From positions 1-37,943 of the forward strand of contig CAMWSS010000023.1 of assembly GCA_947177035.1 (NCBI GenBank): a stretch of 37,943 nt of DNA. Reading direction: 5' to 3'. Positions 7,549-16,556 of this stretch are shown here, one piece after another. How positions within the stretch are numbered: the stretch's first letter is position 1; each line of letters starts with the position of its first letter. Both the position numbers and the translations under genes were made by a program. Under the pieces are notes generated by a model. The model worked only from the letters and a program-made list of their open reading frames with translations. It ran no database searches and was not told where the DNA came from. This stretch comes from an uncultured Porphyromonadaceae bacterium (GTDB taxonomy: Bacteria; Bacteroidota; Bacteroidia; Bacteroidales; Muribaculaceae).

Positions 7549-9137
7549 TGGATCTGTTCAACTATCACCGCCGTCCTTGCCGCACGGTCACAGTGGGCGG
7601 CAAGGTGAAAATCGGAGGAAACAACCCGATTGCGGTGCAGTCCATGACCAACACCAACACCAACGACGTCGAAGGCTCGGTGGCCCAGATCGGGCGCATC
7701 GCCGCAGCCGGCGCCCCGCTGGTGCGCCTCACCGCACAGGGAGTGCGCGAAGCCGAGAGCATCGGCCGCATTCGCGAACTGGTCGACGTTCCGCTGGTTG
7801 CCGACATCCACTTCAATCCCGAAGCCGCCATGGCTGCCGCCGCCGCCACCGACAAGGTGCGCATCAACCCCGGCAACTTCTGTCATGTTGGCGTCAGCCC
7901 CGAACAGGCCATGACACCGCTGCTGGCCCTCTGTAAAGAACACGGCACGGCGCTGCGCATCGGCGTGAACCACGGATCGCTGTCGCGCTCGATCATGGAG
8001 CGCTATGGCGACACTCCCGAAGGAATGGTTGAAAGCGCCATGGAGTTTCTGCGCGTCTGTGCGGCCCACGATTTCCACCAGGTGGTTGTGAGCATAAAAG
8101 CGAGCAACGTGGTGGTGATGGTGCGCACGGTGCGCATGCTCACCGAGGCCATGCACCGCGAAAACCTGGAATATCCCGTTCATCTCGGCGTCACCGAAGC
8201 CGGCGACGGAGAAGACGGCCGGGTGAAATCGGCAGCCGGAATCGGCACGCTGCTCGCCCAAGGCATCGGCGACACCATCAGAGTGTCGCTCAGCGAAGAC
8301 CCTGAACTTGAAGTGCCGGTGGCACGCGCGCTGCTCCAACACATCGGCTCACGCGCCGGCGCCCCGCAAATCGACGGCGCATATGCCCCGGGCTATGATC
8401 CGATGAATCCGCAGCGGTTGCGTTCGCGCGCCATCGGAAGCATCGGCGGCGACAACGTGCCGGCAGTCTATGGCCTTGACACCATCGACGCCGAAATTGT
8501 CACCGTCAGCGCATCGGCAACCGACTTCACGGGCATTGCCCCCGACGCGGTCGTGCTGCTCACTTCCGCCCACACCAACGCTCCGGGCGAACTGCAGGCG
8601 GCACGCCACCGGATGCTCATCCAGGGAGTTGACAACCCCGTCATCATGCAGATCAGCTATGACGACACCGACGCCGAGACTCTGGCCATAAAAGCCGCCG
8701 CTGATTTCGGCGCCATTATGCTCAACGGCACAGCCGACGGCATCAGCATCGATTCGCGCGCCGGACTGCCCACAGCCAGCCTTGCCCTCGGCATTCTGCA
8801 GGCCACTCGTTCGCGCATCAGCAAAACGGAGTTCATCAGCTGCCCGTCGTGCGGCCGCACTCTCTTTGACCTGCAGGCCACGCTGAAAGCGGTGAAATCG
8901 GCCACGGCCCACCTTAAGGGGCTTAAAATCGGCGTTATGGGCTGCATTGTCAACGGTCCCGGCGAAATGGCCGACGCCGATTACGGGTATGTCGGAGCCG
9001 GACCTGGACGCATCAGTCTCTACCGCCGCCGCGAGTGCATAGTAAAAAATATTCCACAAGAAGAGGCGATCGAACGCCTCGTCAACCTCATCAAAGAGAA
9101 CGGAGATTGGAAAGACCCGGATCAGACTCAACCGTGA
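7548..9137 (+). CDS. ispG: 4-hydroxy-3-methylbut-2-enyl-diphosphate synthase IspG
   Basis: Iron-sulfur enzyme of the MEP isoprenoid pathway, converting MEcPP to HMBPP. The N-terminal TIM barrel starts MDLFNYHRRPCRTVTVGG, with AVQSMTNTNT and VRINPGNF. The C-terminal [4Fe-4S] ligands are C432 and C435 (SCPSCGRTLFDL) and C466, with E473 in GCIVNGPGE. At 529 residues it is longer than the two-domain enzyme of E. coli (372) because of a central insert domain (roughly 270-400), the form found in plants, Chlamydia and Bacteroidota; it is on the short side for that form. It overlaps purE by one base and the M16 gene by four. Confidence 0.96.
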   Translation: MDLFNYHRRPCRTVTVGGKVKIGGNNPIAVQSMTNTNTNDVEGSVAQIGRIAAAGAPLVRLTAQGVREAESIGRIRELVDVPLVADIHFNPEAAMAAAAATDKVRINPGNFCHVGVSPEQAMTPLLALCKEHGTALRIGVNHGSLSRSIMERYGDTPEGMVESAMEFLRVCAAHDFHQVVVSIKASNVVVMVRTVRMLTEAMHRENLEYPVHLGVTEAGDGEDGRVKSAAGIGTLLAQGIGDTIRVSLSEDPELEVPVARALLQHIGSRAGAPQIDGAYAPGYDPMNPQRLRSRAIGSIGGDNVPAVYGLDTIDAEIVTVSASATDFTGIAPDAVVLLTSAHTNAPGELQAARHRMLIQGVDNPVIMQISYDDTDAETLAIKAAADFGAIMLNGTADGISIDSRAGLPTASLALGILQATRSRISKTEFISCPSCGRTLFDLQATLKAVKSATAHLKGLKIGVMGCIVNGPGEMADADYGYVGAGPGRISLYRRRECIVKNIPQEEAIERLVNLIKENGDWKDPDQTQP

Positions 9138-10348
9138 CCCTGGGCCAAGGACCGTCAGGGCTTACGATGGTCCACCGGCATTGTCCCGGAGTCAGCGAAT
9201 ACTGCGGCGTGACGGCCAACGTCGGCTCGCGCGACGAGCATAACCCCGAAGAGTTCGGCCTGGCCCATTTCGTCGAGCACACCATTTTCAAGGGCACTCA
9301 CCGTCGGTCAGACTCCTATGTGATCAACCGCATGGAGCAGGTCGGCGGCGAACTTAACGCATTCACGACCAAAGAGGAAACCACGGTCTATGCGGCCATG
9401 CCGGCAGGCAACTGGCGCCGCGCCACCGACCTGATTGCCGAACTGGTCACCGAATCGACATTTCCGGCGGCAAAAATCGACCGCGAACGCGAAGTCATAG
9501 CCGACGAGATCGACTCATATCTCGACTCGCCGGCCGACTCCGTGTTCGACCTTTATGACGAAATGATGTTTGAGGGCAGCTCCATGGCCCACAACATTCT
9601 CGGCACAAAGCAATCAGTGCAGCGGATTTCGTCGGAAATGTGTCGCGATTTTCTCGTCAGCCACTTCACGGCCGACAACATGGTGTTTTTCTACTTAGGC
9701 CCTGAGCCGGCCGAAAAAGTGTTTCGCACGGCCTCCGGCGCCTTTGCCGGAGTGCCGGCCACGTGGGCGCGGACACCGCGGGTGTCGCCTCATCGCTGCG
9801 CGCCCGAATGCCGGCGCCTGTCGACCGACAACCATCAGAGCCACACCGTCATGGGCACAACCGTCGGCGGGCTTCATTCGCCCGACCGCTTCGCCACGGC
9901 GCTGGCCGTCAACATTCTCGGCGGACCGGGCATGAACTCCCGGCTCAACGTCAGCCTGCGCGAACGGCGCGGTCTGGTCTACACGGTCGACGCGTCGACC
10001 GCGCTTTATGACGATTTCGGCCTTGTGACCATCTACTTCGGTTGTGACCACGACGACGTGGCCCGCTGCACCGACCTGTGCCGGCGCGAACTCGAACGCC
10101 TCGCCTCCGATCCGCTGCCGCTCCGCACTCTGGCCGCCCACCGCAGGCAGTTCATCGGCCAAGCCACTCTCGGCGCCGACAACAAAGAGCAGATGGCCAT
10201 CTCGACCGGACGGGCCATCCTGCACCGCCTGCCGGCCCCGTCGGCCGCACACACGGCCGCCGCTCTGAACGCCATAACGCCTGACGACCTCAGGCGCGCG
10301 GCCACGGTGATCGCCGAGGCTCCGCTGCGCTCTCTGTCGCTCTACTAA
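9134..10348 (+). CDS. M16 family zinc metallopeptidase (processing-peptidase-like)
   Basis: The inverted zinc motif HFVEH is at residues 45-49 with the third ligand expected at E125 (VIADEI), and the second half has NVSLRERRGLVYTV, the Arg/Tyr substrate-binding element. Both halves of an M16B monomer (about 400 residues) are therefore present and look active. The start is GTG at 9134, forming GTGA with the ispG stop; the frame stays open upstream inside ispG, and a TTG at 9107 is an alternative. No signal peptide is evident, so a cytoplasmic or periplasm-facing role is unclear. It is followed 17 bases later by a radical SAM gene. Substrate unknown. Confidence 0.9.
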   Translation: MTLGQGPSGLTMVHRHCPGVSEYCGVTANVGSRDEHNPEEFGLAHFVEHTIFKGTHRRSDSYVINRMEQVGGELNAFTTKEETTVYAAMPAGNWRRATDLIAELVTESTFPAAKIDREREVIADEIDSYLDSPADSVFDLYDEMMFEGSSMAHNILGTKQSVQRISSEMCRDFLVSHFTADNMVFFYLGPEPAEKVFRTASGAFAGVPATWARTPRVSPHRCAPECRRLSTDNHQSHTVMGTTVGGLHSPDRFATALAVNILGGPGMNSRLNVSLRERRGLVYTVDASTALYDDFGLVTIYFGCDHDDVARCTDLCRRELERLASDPLPLRTLAAHRRQFIGQATLGADNKEQMAISTGRAILHRLPAPSAAHTAAALNAITPDDLRRAATVIAEAPLRSLSLY

Positions 10349-10365
10349 ACTCTATCAGCAGCCGC

Positions 10366-11397
10366 ATGAATATCTACAACATACTGCGATTTGCCGGCCG
10401 AGGCTCCATCCCGGCACCATTGAAACTTCTGGGTCTGTGGGCATTGCACGTATGCGGCCGACGCACCGCCGGAGTCTTCATCGACCCGGTGCTCAGCTGC
10501 AACCTGCGTTGCCGTATGTGTTATTTCAGCGATCCTGAAAAACGCGGCCAGCTGCACGGAGTGATGACAGCCGCACAGATCGACCAGGCGGAGCGCGCGC
10601 TGTTTCACCGCGCGCTGAAACTGCAGATCGGATGCGGCGCAGAACCGACGCTCTATCCTCACCTGTGTGAACTGGTCAGACGCGGCCGCCAGGCCGGTGT
10701 GCCTTACATATCGCTGACCACCAACGGGCAATTGCTCGCCACAGGCAAGGTCGACCCATATGCCCTCGCGGAGGCTGGACTCAACGAGATCACACTCTCC
10801 ATGCACGGCACCACAGCCGCCGTCTATGAAGAGCTGATGACCGGCGCAAAATTCGACAACCTGCTGGTTCTGACAAAATTACTCGGCGACGTAAAGGCCC
10901 GCTTCCCGGATTTCAAGATACGCGTGAACTACACTGTCAACTCCCTCAACATTCACGACCTTGAGGGAGAGAAGTTCTGGAATCTGTGGCCAGACGGAGT
11001 CCAGCCCGACATCGTGCAGCTGCGACCGGTGCAGAATCTCGGCAAATCGGCATGGAAAGACTTTGACTTGCAGCCTATAATCGCAGCCTATGACAGCACA
11101 ATCGGAGCGGTGGCCGAGGAGTGCCGCCGGCGCGGAATCATCTGCATCGCGCCGTCGCGCGCCGATGTCGGATCCACCGGAGGCCAACAAGACAACGCAT
11201 CGGCCGTGATCGAAGATGTCACATACTGCTATGTGTCGCCCGACAGCTGCTACAAGGCCGACTTCCGTGACGATGACACCTACGAGAGCTATCATAGACG
11301 GCACCGCACCGCCTGCGCCCTGCTGCGTGCGGCACTGCATCCGGGCTCGGCACGCGACAGGCGCGTGACAAAAAAGCTCAACTACCGCATCAAATAA
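10366..11397 (+). CDS. Radical SAM protein of unknown function
   Basis: The radical SAM cluster motif CNLRCRMC (C45, C49, C52) is preceded by IDPVLS, and the SAM-binding GCGAEPTLYP segment (the GGEP-like motif) and TTNGQLL follow, as in MoaA/PqqE-like enzymes. The C-terminal part has scattered Cys (CIAPSRAD; TYCYVSPDSCYKADF) that may resemble a reduced SPASM/twitch region, but a full auxiliary-cluster pattern is not clear. The reaction cannot be told from the sequence. It follows the M16 peptidase by 17 bases and is probably cotranscribed with it. It is not obviously linked to the lanthipeptide operon, which is on the other strand and 4 kb away. Confidence 0.85.
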   Translation: MNIYNILRFAGRGSIPAPLKLLGLWALHVCGRRTAGVFIDPVLSCNLRCRMCYFSDPEKRGQLHGVMTAAQIDQAERALFHRALKLQIGCGAEPTLYPHLCELVRRGRQAGVPYISLTTNGQLLATGKVDPYALAEAGLNEITLSMHGTTAAVYEELMTGAKFDNLLVLTKLLGDVKARFPDFKIRVNYTVNSLNIHDLEGEKFWNLWPDGVQPDIVQLRPVQNLGKSAWKDFDLQPIIAAYDSTIGAVAEECRRRGIICIAPSRADVGSTGGQQDNASAVIEDVTYCYVSPDSCYKADFRDDDTYESYHRRHRTACALLRAALHPGSARDRRVTKKLNYRIK

Positions 11398-11446
11398 CAG
11401 GCGACATGCTGAATACACGGCAGTCACGAAAACGCATAATCCTGTC

Positions 11447-12406
11447 ATGATAAGAATCAAGAAGACCCACCGGTTGGCCATAGGCTTATTTCTTGGCCTG
11501 GTCGCGCCAACGGCTCTGCAGTGCCACCATAAACCTGTGCAGGAGGAGGATATAACCGCCCGGACTCTCACCGACTCCATTTCCGCTATAGTGTCGGACT
11601 ATCCAGGGGAGATCGGAGTGGCCGTGATCATCAACAGCACGGATACGGTCACCGTCAACAATCAGGCGAAGTATCCCATGATGAGCGTGTTTAAAGTCCA
11701 TCAGGCACTGGCCGTCTGCAACGATTTTGACCGCAGAGGGCTTTCTCTTGACTCTGTCATGACCATTGAAAGAGGCAGCCTTGACCCCGGAACGTGGAGT
11801 CCGATGCTTAAGGAGCATCAGGAAGCGACGATTTCGCTGACGGTCAAAGACCTGTTGCGCTATACTCTCATCCAGAGCGACAACAATGCGAGCAATCTGA
11901 TGTTCAAAAGCCTGGTCGGCGTCGCTCAGACCGACAACTTCATCGCCACCCTCATTCCCCGCTCAGGTTTTCAGATAGCCTATACGGAGGAGGATATGTC
12001 GGCAGACCACGACAAAGCATACGCCAACCGCACGTCGCCGTTAAGCGCGGCCTCGCTGATGAACCGCCTGTTTACCGACAGTCTGGTCAGTTGCGAAAAG
12101 CAACGCTTCATCATGTCCACGCTAAGAGAATGCGCCACCGGCAAAGACAGGATAGCAGCGCCTCTGCTTGGGGAAGACGGGGTTGTCATAGCCCACAAGA
12201 CCGGCTCCGGCTATACGAATGAAGACGGAGTGCTCGCAGCCCACAATGACGTGGCCTATATCAGCCTGCCCGACAACGGACGCCACTACACATTGGCCGT
12301 GTTTGTCAAAGATTTCAAAGGCAACGAAGCTCAGGCCGCAAAAGCGATCGCACGTATCTCAGCGACAGCCTACGCATTATTATCGAAATCGCCGCGTCAG
12401 ACTTGA
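11447..12406 (+). CDS. Class A beta-lactamase, subclass A2-like (CblA/CepA/CfxA group)
   Basis: Serine beta-lactamase that would hydrolyse beta-lactams in the periplasm. The active-site motifs are in order: S80-V-F-K (SxxK), S144-D-N in QSDNNASN, an omega-loop Glu in TEEDM (181-182), and HKTGSG at 250-255. The phrase TPLSAASLM-like SPLSAASLMNRLF and overall length (319) fit the Bacteroidota subclass A2 enzymes. The N-terminus is a signal peptide with a possible but weak lipobox (TALQC, Cys26; Gln before Cys is unusual). No insertion sequence or transfer marker is next to it and its GC resembles its neighbours, so I read it as a resident chromosomal gene. Whether it confers resistance cannot be told. 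Confidence 0.93.
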   Translation: MIRIKKTHRLAIGLFLGLVAPTALQCHHKPVQEEDITARTLTDSISAIVSDYPGEIGVAVIINSTDTVTVNNQAKYPMMSVFKVHQALAVCNDFDRRGLSLDSVMTIERGSLDPGTWSPMLKEHQEATISLTVKDLLRYTLIQSDNNASNLMFKSLVGVAQTDNFIATLIPRSGFQIAYTEEDMSADHDKAYANRTSPLSAASLMNRLFTDSLVSCEKQRFIMSTLRECATGKDRIAAPLLGEDGVVIAHKTGSGYTNEDGVLAAHNDVAYISLPDNGRHYTLAVFVKDFKGNEAQAAKAIARISATAYALLSKSPRQT

Positions 12407-12433
12407 GATTTCCATTTTTTTACATTAACTTTG
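12403..12433 (+). promoter_or_regulatory. Bacteroidota-type promoter of the glucuronate operon
   Basis: TTG at 12403-12405, 20-base spacer, TAACTTTG at 12426-12433, 26 bases before the transporter ATG. The TTG overlaps the stop-codon region of the beta-lactamase gene. No other consensus promoter is seen between the six genes downstream. Confidence 0.8.
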
Positions 12434-12459
12434 CCTAAAACAATCCATAATATCAAATT

Positions 12460-13929
12460 ATGCCAGCCACACCTTCTAATGCCAGAATGACTAACTTCCG
12501 ATGGATAGTCTGCAGCCTTCTGTTTTTTGCGCTGGTGATCAATTATCTTGATCGCCAGGTTCTTTCCTTGACGTGGAAAAACTTCATCGCCCCTGAATTC
12601 GGATGGAGCGACGCCGATTACGGTCTGATCACCGGAGTCTTTTCCATCGTATATGCCGTGTCCATGCTTTTTGCCGGCAAGTTCGTGGACTATGTCGGGA
12701 CTAAAAAAGGCTTTCTGTGGGCCATCGGGATCTGGTCTGCCGGAGCATGCCTGCATGCCTTCTGCGGCATTGCGACAAACGGAATCGTCAGCGGCCACTG
12801 GACGCTGAACTTCAGTGCGGCGAAAGCCAACCTCGAATCTCTTCAGATGGCCTCTGATATCGCGGTGATGATAACCACGGTGAGCGTATGGCTTTTCCTT
12901 GCCGCCAGATGCGTGCTTTCTCTCGGAGAAGCCGGCAATTTTCCATGCTCAATCAAAGCGGTCGCAGAGTATTTCCCCAAGAAAGACCGCGGCTTTGCAA
13001 CAGGCGTTTTTAACTCCGGCGCACAGATCGGAGCCTTGATCGCACCGTTCTCGATTCCCCTTATCGCCAAATATTATGGATGGGAGGCATCATTCCTCTC
13101 GATCGGACTGCTTGGATTCCTGTGGATGGGAATCTGGATCTTCGTCTATAAAGAACCACGTAAAAACCCCCATGTGAACTCAGCCGAGCTGGCATATATC
13201 GAGCAGGATGCCTGCACCGAAGAGCGCCTTGCCCCATCGCAGGAGGAACCGAAGGCCAGAATCGGATTGCTTCAGGCATTTTCGTTCAGGCAGACCTGGG
13301 CTGTGATTTTCGGCCGTTTCCTGCCTGATTCGGTGTGGTGGTTCCTGCTTTTCTGGGCACCGGCTTTCATCAGCGACGTTTACGGCCATTCGTCGGCTTC
13401 ATCAACCGGAATGCTCGCAATTTTCACGATCTATCTGATTTCGATGCTTTCACTGGCCGGAAGCTATCTCCCGACGTTTTTCATAAACCGGTCGAAGCTC
13501 AATCCCTATGCCGGCCGGATGAAGGCCATGCTGATTTTCGCCATATTCCCGCTTCTCGGAATCGGAGTCATGCCACTGGGCGAAGTGTCAATGTGGTTTC
13601 CGGTGGTGATAATCGGCATTATGGCTGCGGCTCATCAGAGCTGGAGCGCCAACGTGTATAACGTTGTCAGCGACATGTTTCCGAAATCGGTGGTGGCGAC
13701 GGTTACCGGAGCTGCCGGCCTTGCAAGCGGTCTCGGCAGTTTCATGAGCAATTACGGTGCCGGACAGCTGTTTGACTATACCGACAGAATCGGACTTGCG
13801 TTTCTCGGCTTCGAAGGAAAGAATGCAGGATATATGATTGTGTTTATCTGCGCCGGACTGGCCTATCTGCTCAGCTGGTGCATCATGAAGATTCTTGTCC
13901 CGAAATACAAACTTGTTGAACTCGACTGA
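12460..13929 (+). CDS. MFS hexuronate transporter (ExuT-like)
   Basis: A 489-residue major facilitator protein with about 12 hydrophobic segments. The first helix ends INYLDRQVLS, the anion:cation symporter/ExuT-type signature, and the loop after helix 2 (FAGKFVDYVGTKKG) is the MFS motif-A region. A hydrophilic insert is visible around residues 108-130. It is the first gene of the uronate operon, so the substrate is most likely glucuronate or a related hexuronate; that is inferred from context. The gene ends 7 bases before the uxaC start. Confidence 0.9.
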   Translation: MPATPSNARMTNFRWIVCSLLFFALVINYLDRQVLSLTWKNFIAPEFGWSDADYGLITGVFSIVYAVSMLFAGKFVDYVGTKKGFLWAIGIWSAGACLHAFCGIATNGIVSGHWTLNFSAAKANLESLQMASDIAVMITTVSVWLFLAARCVLSLGEAGNFPCSIKAVAEYFPKKDRGFATGVFNSGAQIGALIAPFSIPLIAKYYGWEASFLSIGLLGFLWMGIWIFVYKEPRKNPHVNSAELAYIEQDACTEERLAPSQEEPKARIGLLQAFSFRQTWAVIFGRFLPDSVWWFLLFWAPAFISDVYGHSSASSTGMLAIFTIYLISMLSLAGSYLPTFFINRSKLNPYAGRMKAMLIFAIFPLLGIGVMPLGEVSMWFPVVIIGIMAAAHQSWSANVYNVVSDMFPKSVVATVTGAAGLASGLGSFMSNYGAGQLFDYTDRIGLAFLGFEGKNAGYMIVFICAGLAYLLSWCIMKILVPKYKLVELD

Positions 13930-13936
13930 ACCCCAC

Positions 13937-15352
13937 ATGCTGGAAATTTCAAAAAATTTCATGGACGATGATTTTCTGCTGGACACTCCGGCAGCCCGTC
14001 ATCTGTATCACAACCACGCGGCTAAAATGCCGATCATAGACTATCATTGCCATCTGTCGCCCGAGATGATTGCCGAAGACAAGCCTTTCGCGTCAATAAC
14101 CGAACTCTGGCTTGGCGGCGACCATTATAAATGGCGCGCAATGAGAGCGAACGGCGTGGACGAGCATTACATCACCGGAAACGCTTCGGATGAAGAGAAG
14201 TTTGACAAATGGGCCGGAACCGTTCCTTACACGTTACGCAATCCGTTATATCACTGGACTCATCTTGAACTCCGCACCGCATTCGGCATCAGCGATATTC
14301 TGAACGGCAACACCGCATCAGAGATTTTTGCGAAATGCAATGCCCGGCTTCAGGAGCCGGACATGACTCCAAGAGGTCTCATGCGGCGATATAATGTGGA
14401 GGCAGTGTGCACGACCGATGATCCGGTCGACACTCTGGAACACCATCGGTCTATCGCCGAGTCAGGGTTCGAGATCAAAGTGTTGCCGACATGGCGTCCG
14501 GACAAAGCAATGGCAATCGAGTCACCCGAGAACTACAGGGAGTATGTCAGCCTGCTCGAGTCGGCAAGCGGAGTCAGCATCGGTTCGTTCAGAGAATTGA
14601 TCGCGGCTCTGAAAATACGCCATGACTTCTTCCATGAACAAGGCTGCCGGCTCGCCGACCACGGACTTGGCTACGTGCCGTTTTCAGAGTGTACGGCCGA
14701 CCAGGCAGAAAGCCTGTTTGCCAAAGTAATGGCCGGCGAGGTAATCGGCCCGGCCGACACCGACAGGCTGAAAACCGCCATTCTCATAGAGCTTCTGCGC
14801 ATGAACTCAGACAGCGGATGGGCGCAGCAGATCCATTTCGGCCCGCTCCGCAACGTAAATACCCGCGCACGCAATGAACTCGGACCTGACACCGGATTCG
14901 ACACAATCGGCGATTTCAAAGGAGCGGAAAATATCGCGTCGCTGCTCGACCGGCTTGACAGCGAAAACAAGCTTGCCAAAACCATTCTCTATAACCTTAA
15001 TCCGGCCGACAACGTCTGGGTGGCGGCGATGATCGCCAATTTTCAGGACGGATCTTTTCCCGGAAAGATCCAGATGGGTTCCGGATGGTGGTTCAACGAC
15101 CAGATCAAAGGCATGGAGGATCAGATGAACGCCCTGTCGACACAAGGACTCCTGAGCCGCTTCGTCGGGATGCTCACCGATTCTCGCTCGTTCCTGTCAT
15201 ATCCCCGACATGAATATTTCCGGCGTGTGCTCTGCAATCTGATCGGGTCTGACATTGACCGCGGACTCATTCCGCTGTGTGAACTCGGCCGCGTCGAACA
15301 GATGGTTGAAGACATCTGCTACTACAACGCTAAACGCTATTTCAACTTCTAA
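13937..15352 (+). CDS. uxaC: Uronate isomerase UxaC
   Basis: Converts D-glucuronate to D-fructuronate (and galacturonate to tagaturonate). It shows near-continuous similarity to the E. coli enzyme: DYHCHL (metal-binding His37, His39), GDHYKWRAMRANGV, NPLYHWTHLELR, TTDDPVDTLEHH, VLPTWRPDKA, GSGWWFNDQ and FVGMLTDSRSFLSYPRHEYF. At 471 residues the length is normal. The ATG at 13937 (MLEISKNFMDDDFLL) is chosen; an in-frame start at 13895 would lie inside the transporter gene. It is the second gene of the operon. Confidence 0.98.
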   Translation: MLEISKNFMDDDFLLDTPAARHLYHNHAAKMPIIDYHCHLSPEMIAEDKPFASITELWLGGDHYKWRAMRANGVDEHYITGNASDEEKFDKWAGTVPYTLRNPLYHWTHLELRTAFGISDILNGNTASEIFAKCNARLQEPDMTPRGLMRRYNVEAVCTTDDPVDTLEHHRSIAESGFEIKVLPTWRPDKAMAIESPENYREYVSLLESASGVSIGSFRELIAALKIRHDFFHEQGCRLADHGLGYVPFSECTADQAESLFAKVMAGEVIGPADTDRLKTAILIELLRMNSDSGWAQQIHFGPLRNVNTRARNELGPDTGFDTIGDFKGAENIASLLDRLDSENKLAKTILYNLNPADNVWVAAMIANFQDGSFPGKIQMGSGWWFNDQIKGMEDQMNALSTQGLLSRFVGMLTDSRSFLSYPRHEYFRRVLCNLIGSDIDRGLIPLCELGRVEQMVEDICYYNAKRYFNF

Positions 15353-15370
15353 CCTAATCACATAATTTAT

Positions 15371-16534
15371 ATGGAAAAGACCTGGCGCTGGTTCGGTCCC
15401 AACGATAAAATCACACTCGGCATGCTTCGCCAGATTGGCGTCGAGGGGATCGTCACCGCCCTTCACCACATACCCAACGGCGAAATCTGGCCATCGGAGG
15501 AAATCGAGAAGATCAAAACAATGATCGAGGATCATGGAATGCGCTGGAGCGTAGTCGAAAGCCTGCCCGTGTCCGAGTCAATCAAGTATGCCGGCTCCGA
15601 CCGCGACGCCCTTATCGAGAACTATAAGATCAGCCTTGCCAATCTCGGCAAGGCCGGAGTCAAGACCATCTGCTATAATTTCATGCCGGTTCTTGACTGG
15701 GCACGCACCGACCTGGAGCATCCGAATCCCGACGGCACTTCAAATCTCTATTTCAACAGAGCGGAGTTCGCGTATTTCGACGTGTGCATACTCAAGCGTC
15801 CGGGCGCCATCGACCAGTGGGACGCCCTGACAGTGCAGCGGATGCACGCTCTCGCTCAGACCATGACTCCTGAAAAGGAGGCGAAACTGGTTGAAAACAT
15901 CATCATCAAGACTCAGGGCTTTGTGAGCGGCAATTTTTCAGAAGGCGATCTGAATCCAGTTGAAAAATTCAGGCAGCTGCTCAAGCTTTATGACGGAATC
16001 GACAAGAACGCGCTCAGGGAAAATATGAAATATTTCCTTGAAGCCATCATGCCCGTGTGCAATGAATATGGCATCAACATGTGCGTTCATCCCGACGATC
16101 CTCCAATGCCGGTGTTCGGTCTTCCAAGAATCGTGACCTGCGATGATGACATTGAATGGTTTCTCAACGCAGTGCCCGACAAACACAACGGACTCACGTT
16201 CTGCGCCGGTTCACTCAGCGCCGGCGCGCATAATGACGTGACCGAACTTGCTAAAAAATATGCAGAGCGGACCCACTTCGTGCATGCGCGTATCTGCACC
16301 GTGCTTCCCGACGGTGACTTCAAGGAGTCAAGCCATCTGGATCCGCGTCTGATCGACGTTGTGCGGACGTTTGAGAAGTCGTGTCCTGACGTGCCCATGC
16401 GAGTCGACCATGCGCCGCTGATGCTCGGAGATGACCAAATGGGCTATAACGCCGGATATTCTTTCCATGGCCGGATGCTCGCCCTCGGCATGGTTGGCGG
16501 CATAATGGCCACGGTCAACAGCGAAAACAGATAA
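15371..16534 (+). CDS. uxuA: Mannonate dehydratase UxuA
   Basis: Dehydrates D-mannonate to 2-keto-3-deoxygluconate. The family start MEKTWRWFGPND, the ALHHIPNGEIW segment, CVHPDDPPMPVFGLPRI and the C-terminal RVDHAPLM...GYSFHGRMLALG are all present. The Cys and His of CVHPDD and the later HARIC segment are the expected metal-site region. Length 387 is normal. It lies 18 bases after uxaC and 22 before the mannonate oxidoreductase. Confidence 0.98.
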   Translation: MEKTWRWFGPNDKITLGMLRQIGVEGIVTALHHIPNGEIWPSEEIEKIKTMIEDHGMRWSVVESLPVSESIKYAGSDRDALIENYKISLANLGKAGVKTICYNFMPVLDWARTDLEHPNPDGTSNLYFNRAEFAYFDVCILKRPGAIDQWDALTVQRMHALAQTMTPEKEAKLVENIIIKTQGFVSGNFSEGDLNPVEKFRQLLKLYDGIDKNALRENMKYFLEAIMPVCNEYGINMCVHPDDPPMPVFGLPRIVTCDDDIEWFLNAVPDKHNGLTFCAGSLSAGAHNDVTELAKKYAERTHFVHARICTVLPDGDFKESSHLDPRLIDVVRTFEKSCPDVPMRVDHAPLMLGDDQMGYNAGYSFHGRMLALGMVGGIMATVNSENR

Positions 16535-16556
16535 TATCAATCACCCGACATAGATC

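Noticed and set aside
7467-10252. Long open frames on the - strand across purE, ispG and the M16 gene (up to about 290 codons)
   Set aside because: They mirror strongly recognised genes in GC-rich DNA, contain His/Gly/Ala-rich low-complexity translations and match no family.
10366-11397. Radical SAM protein as part of the lanthipeptide pathway
   Set aside because: It is on the opposite strand, 4 kb away, beyond rplS, and in an operon with housekeeping genes of different base composition.
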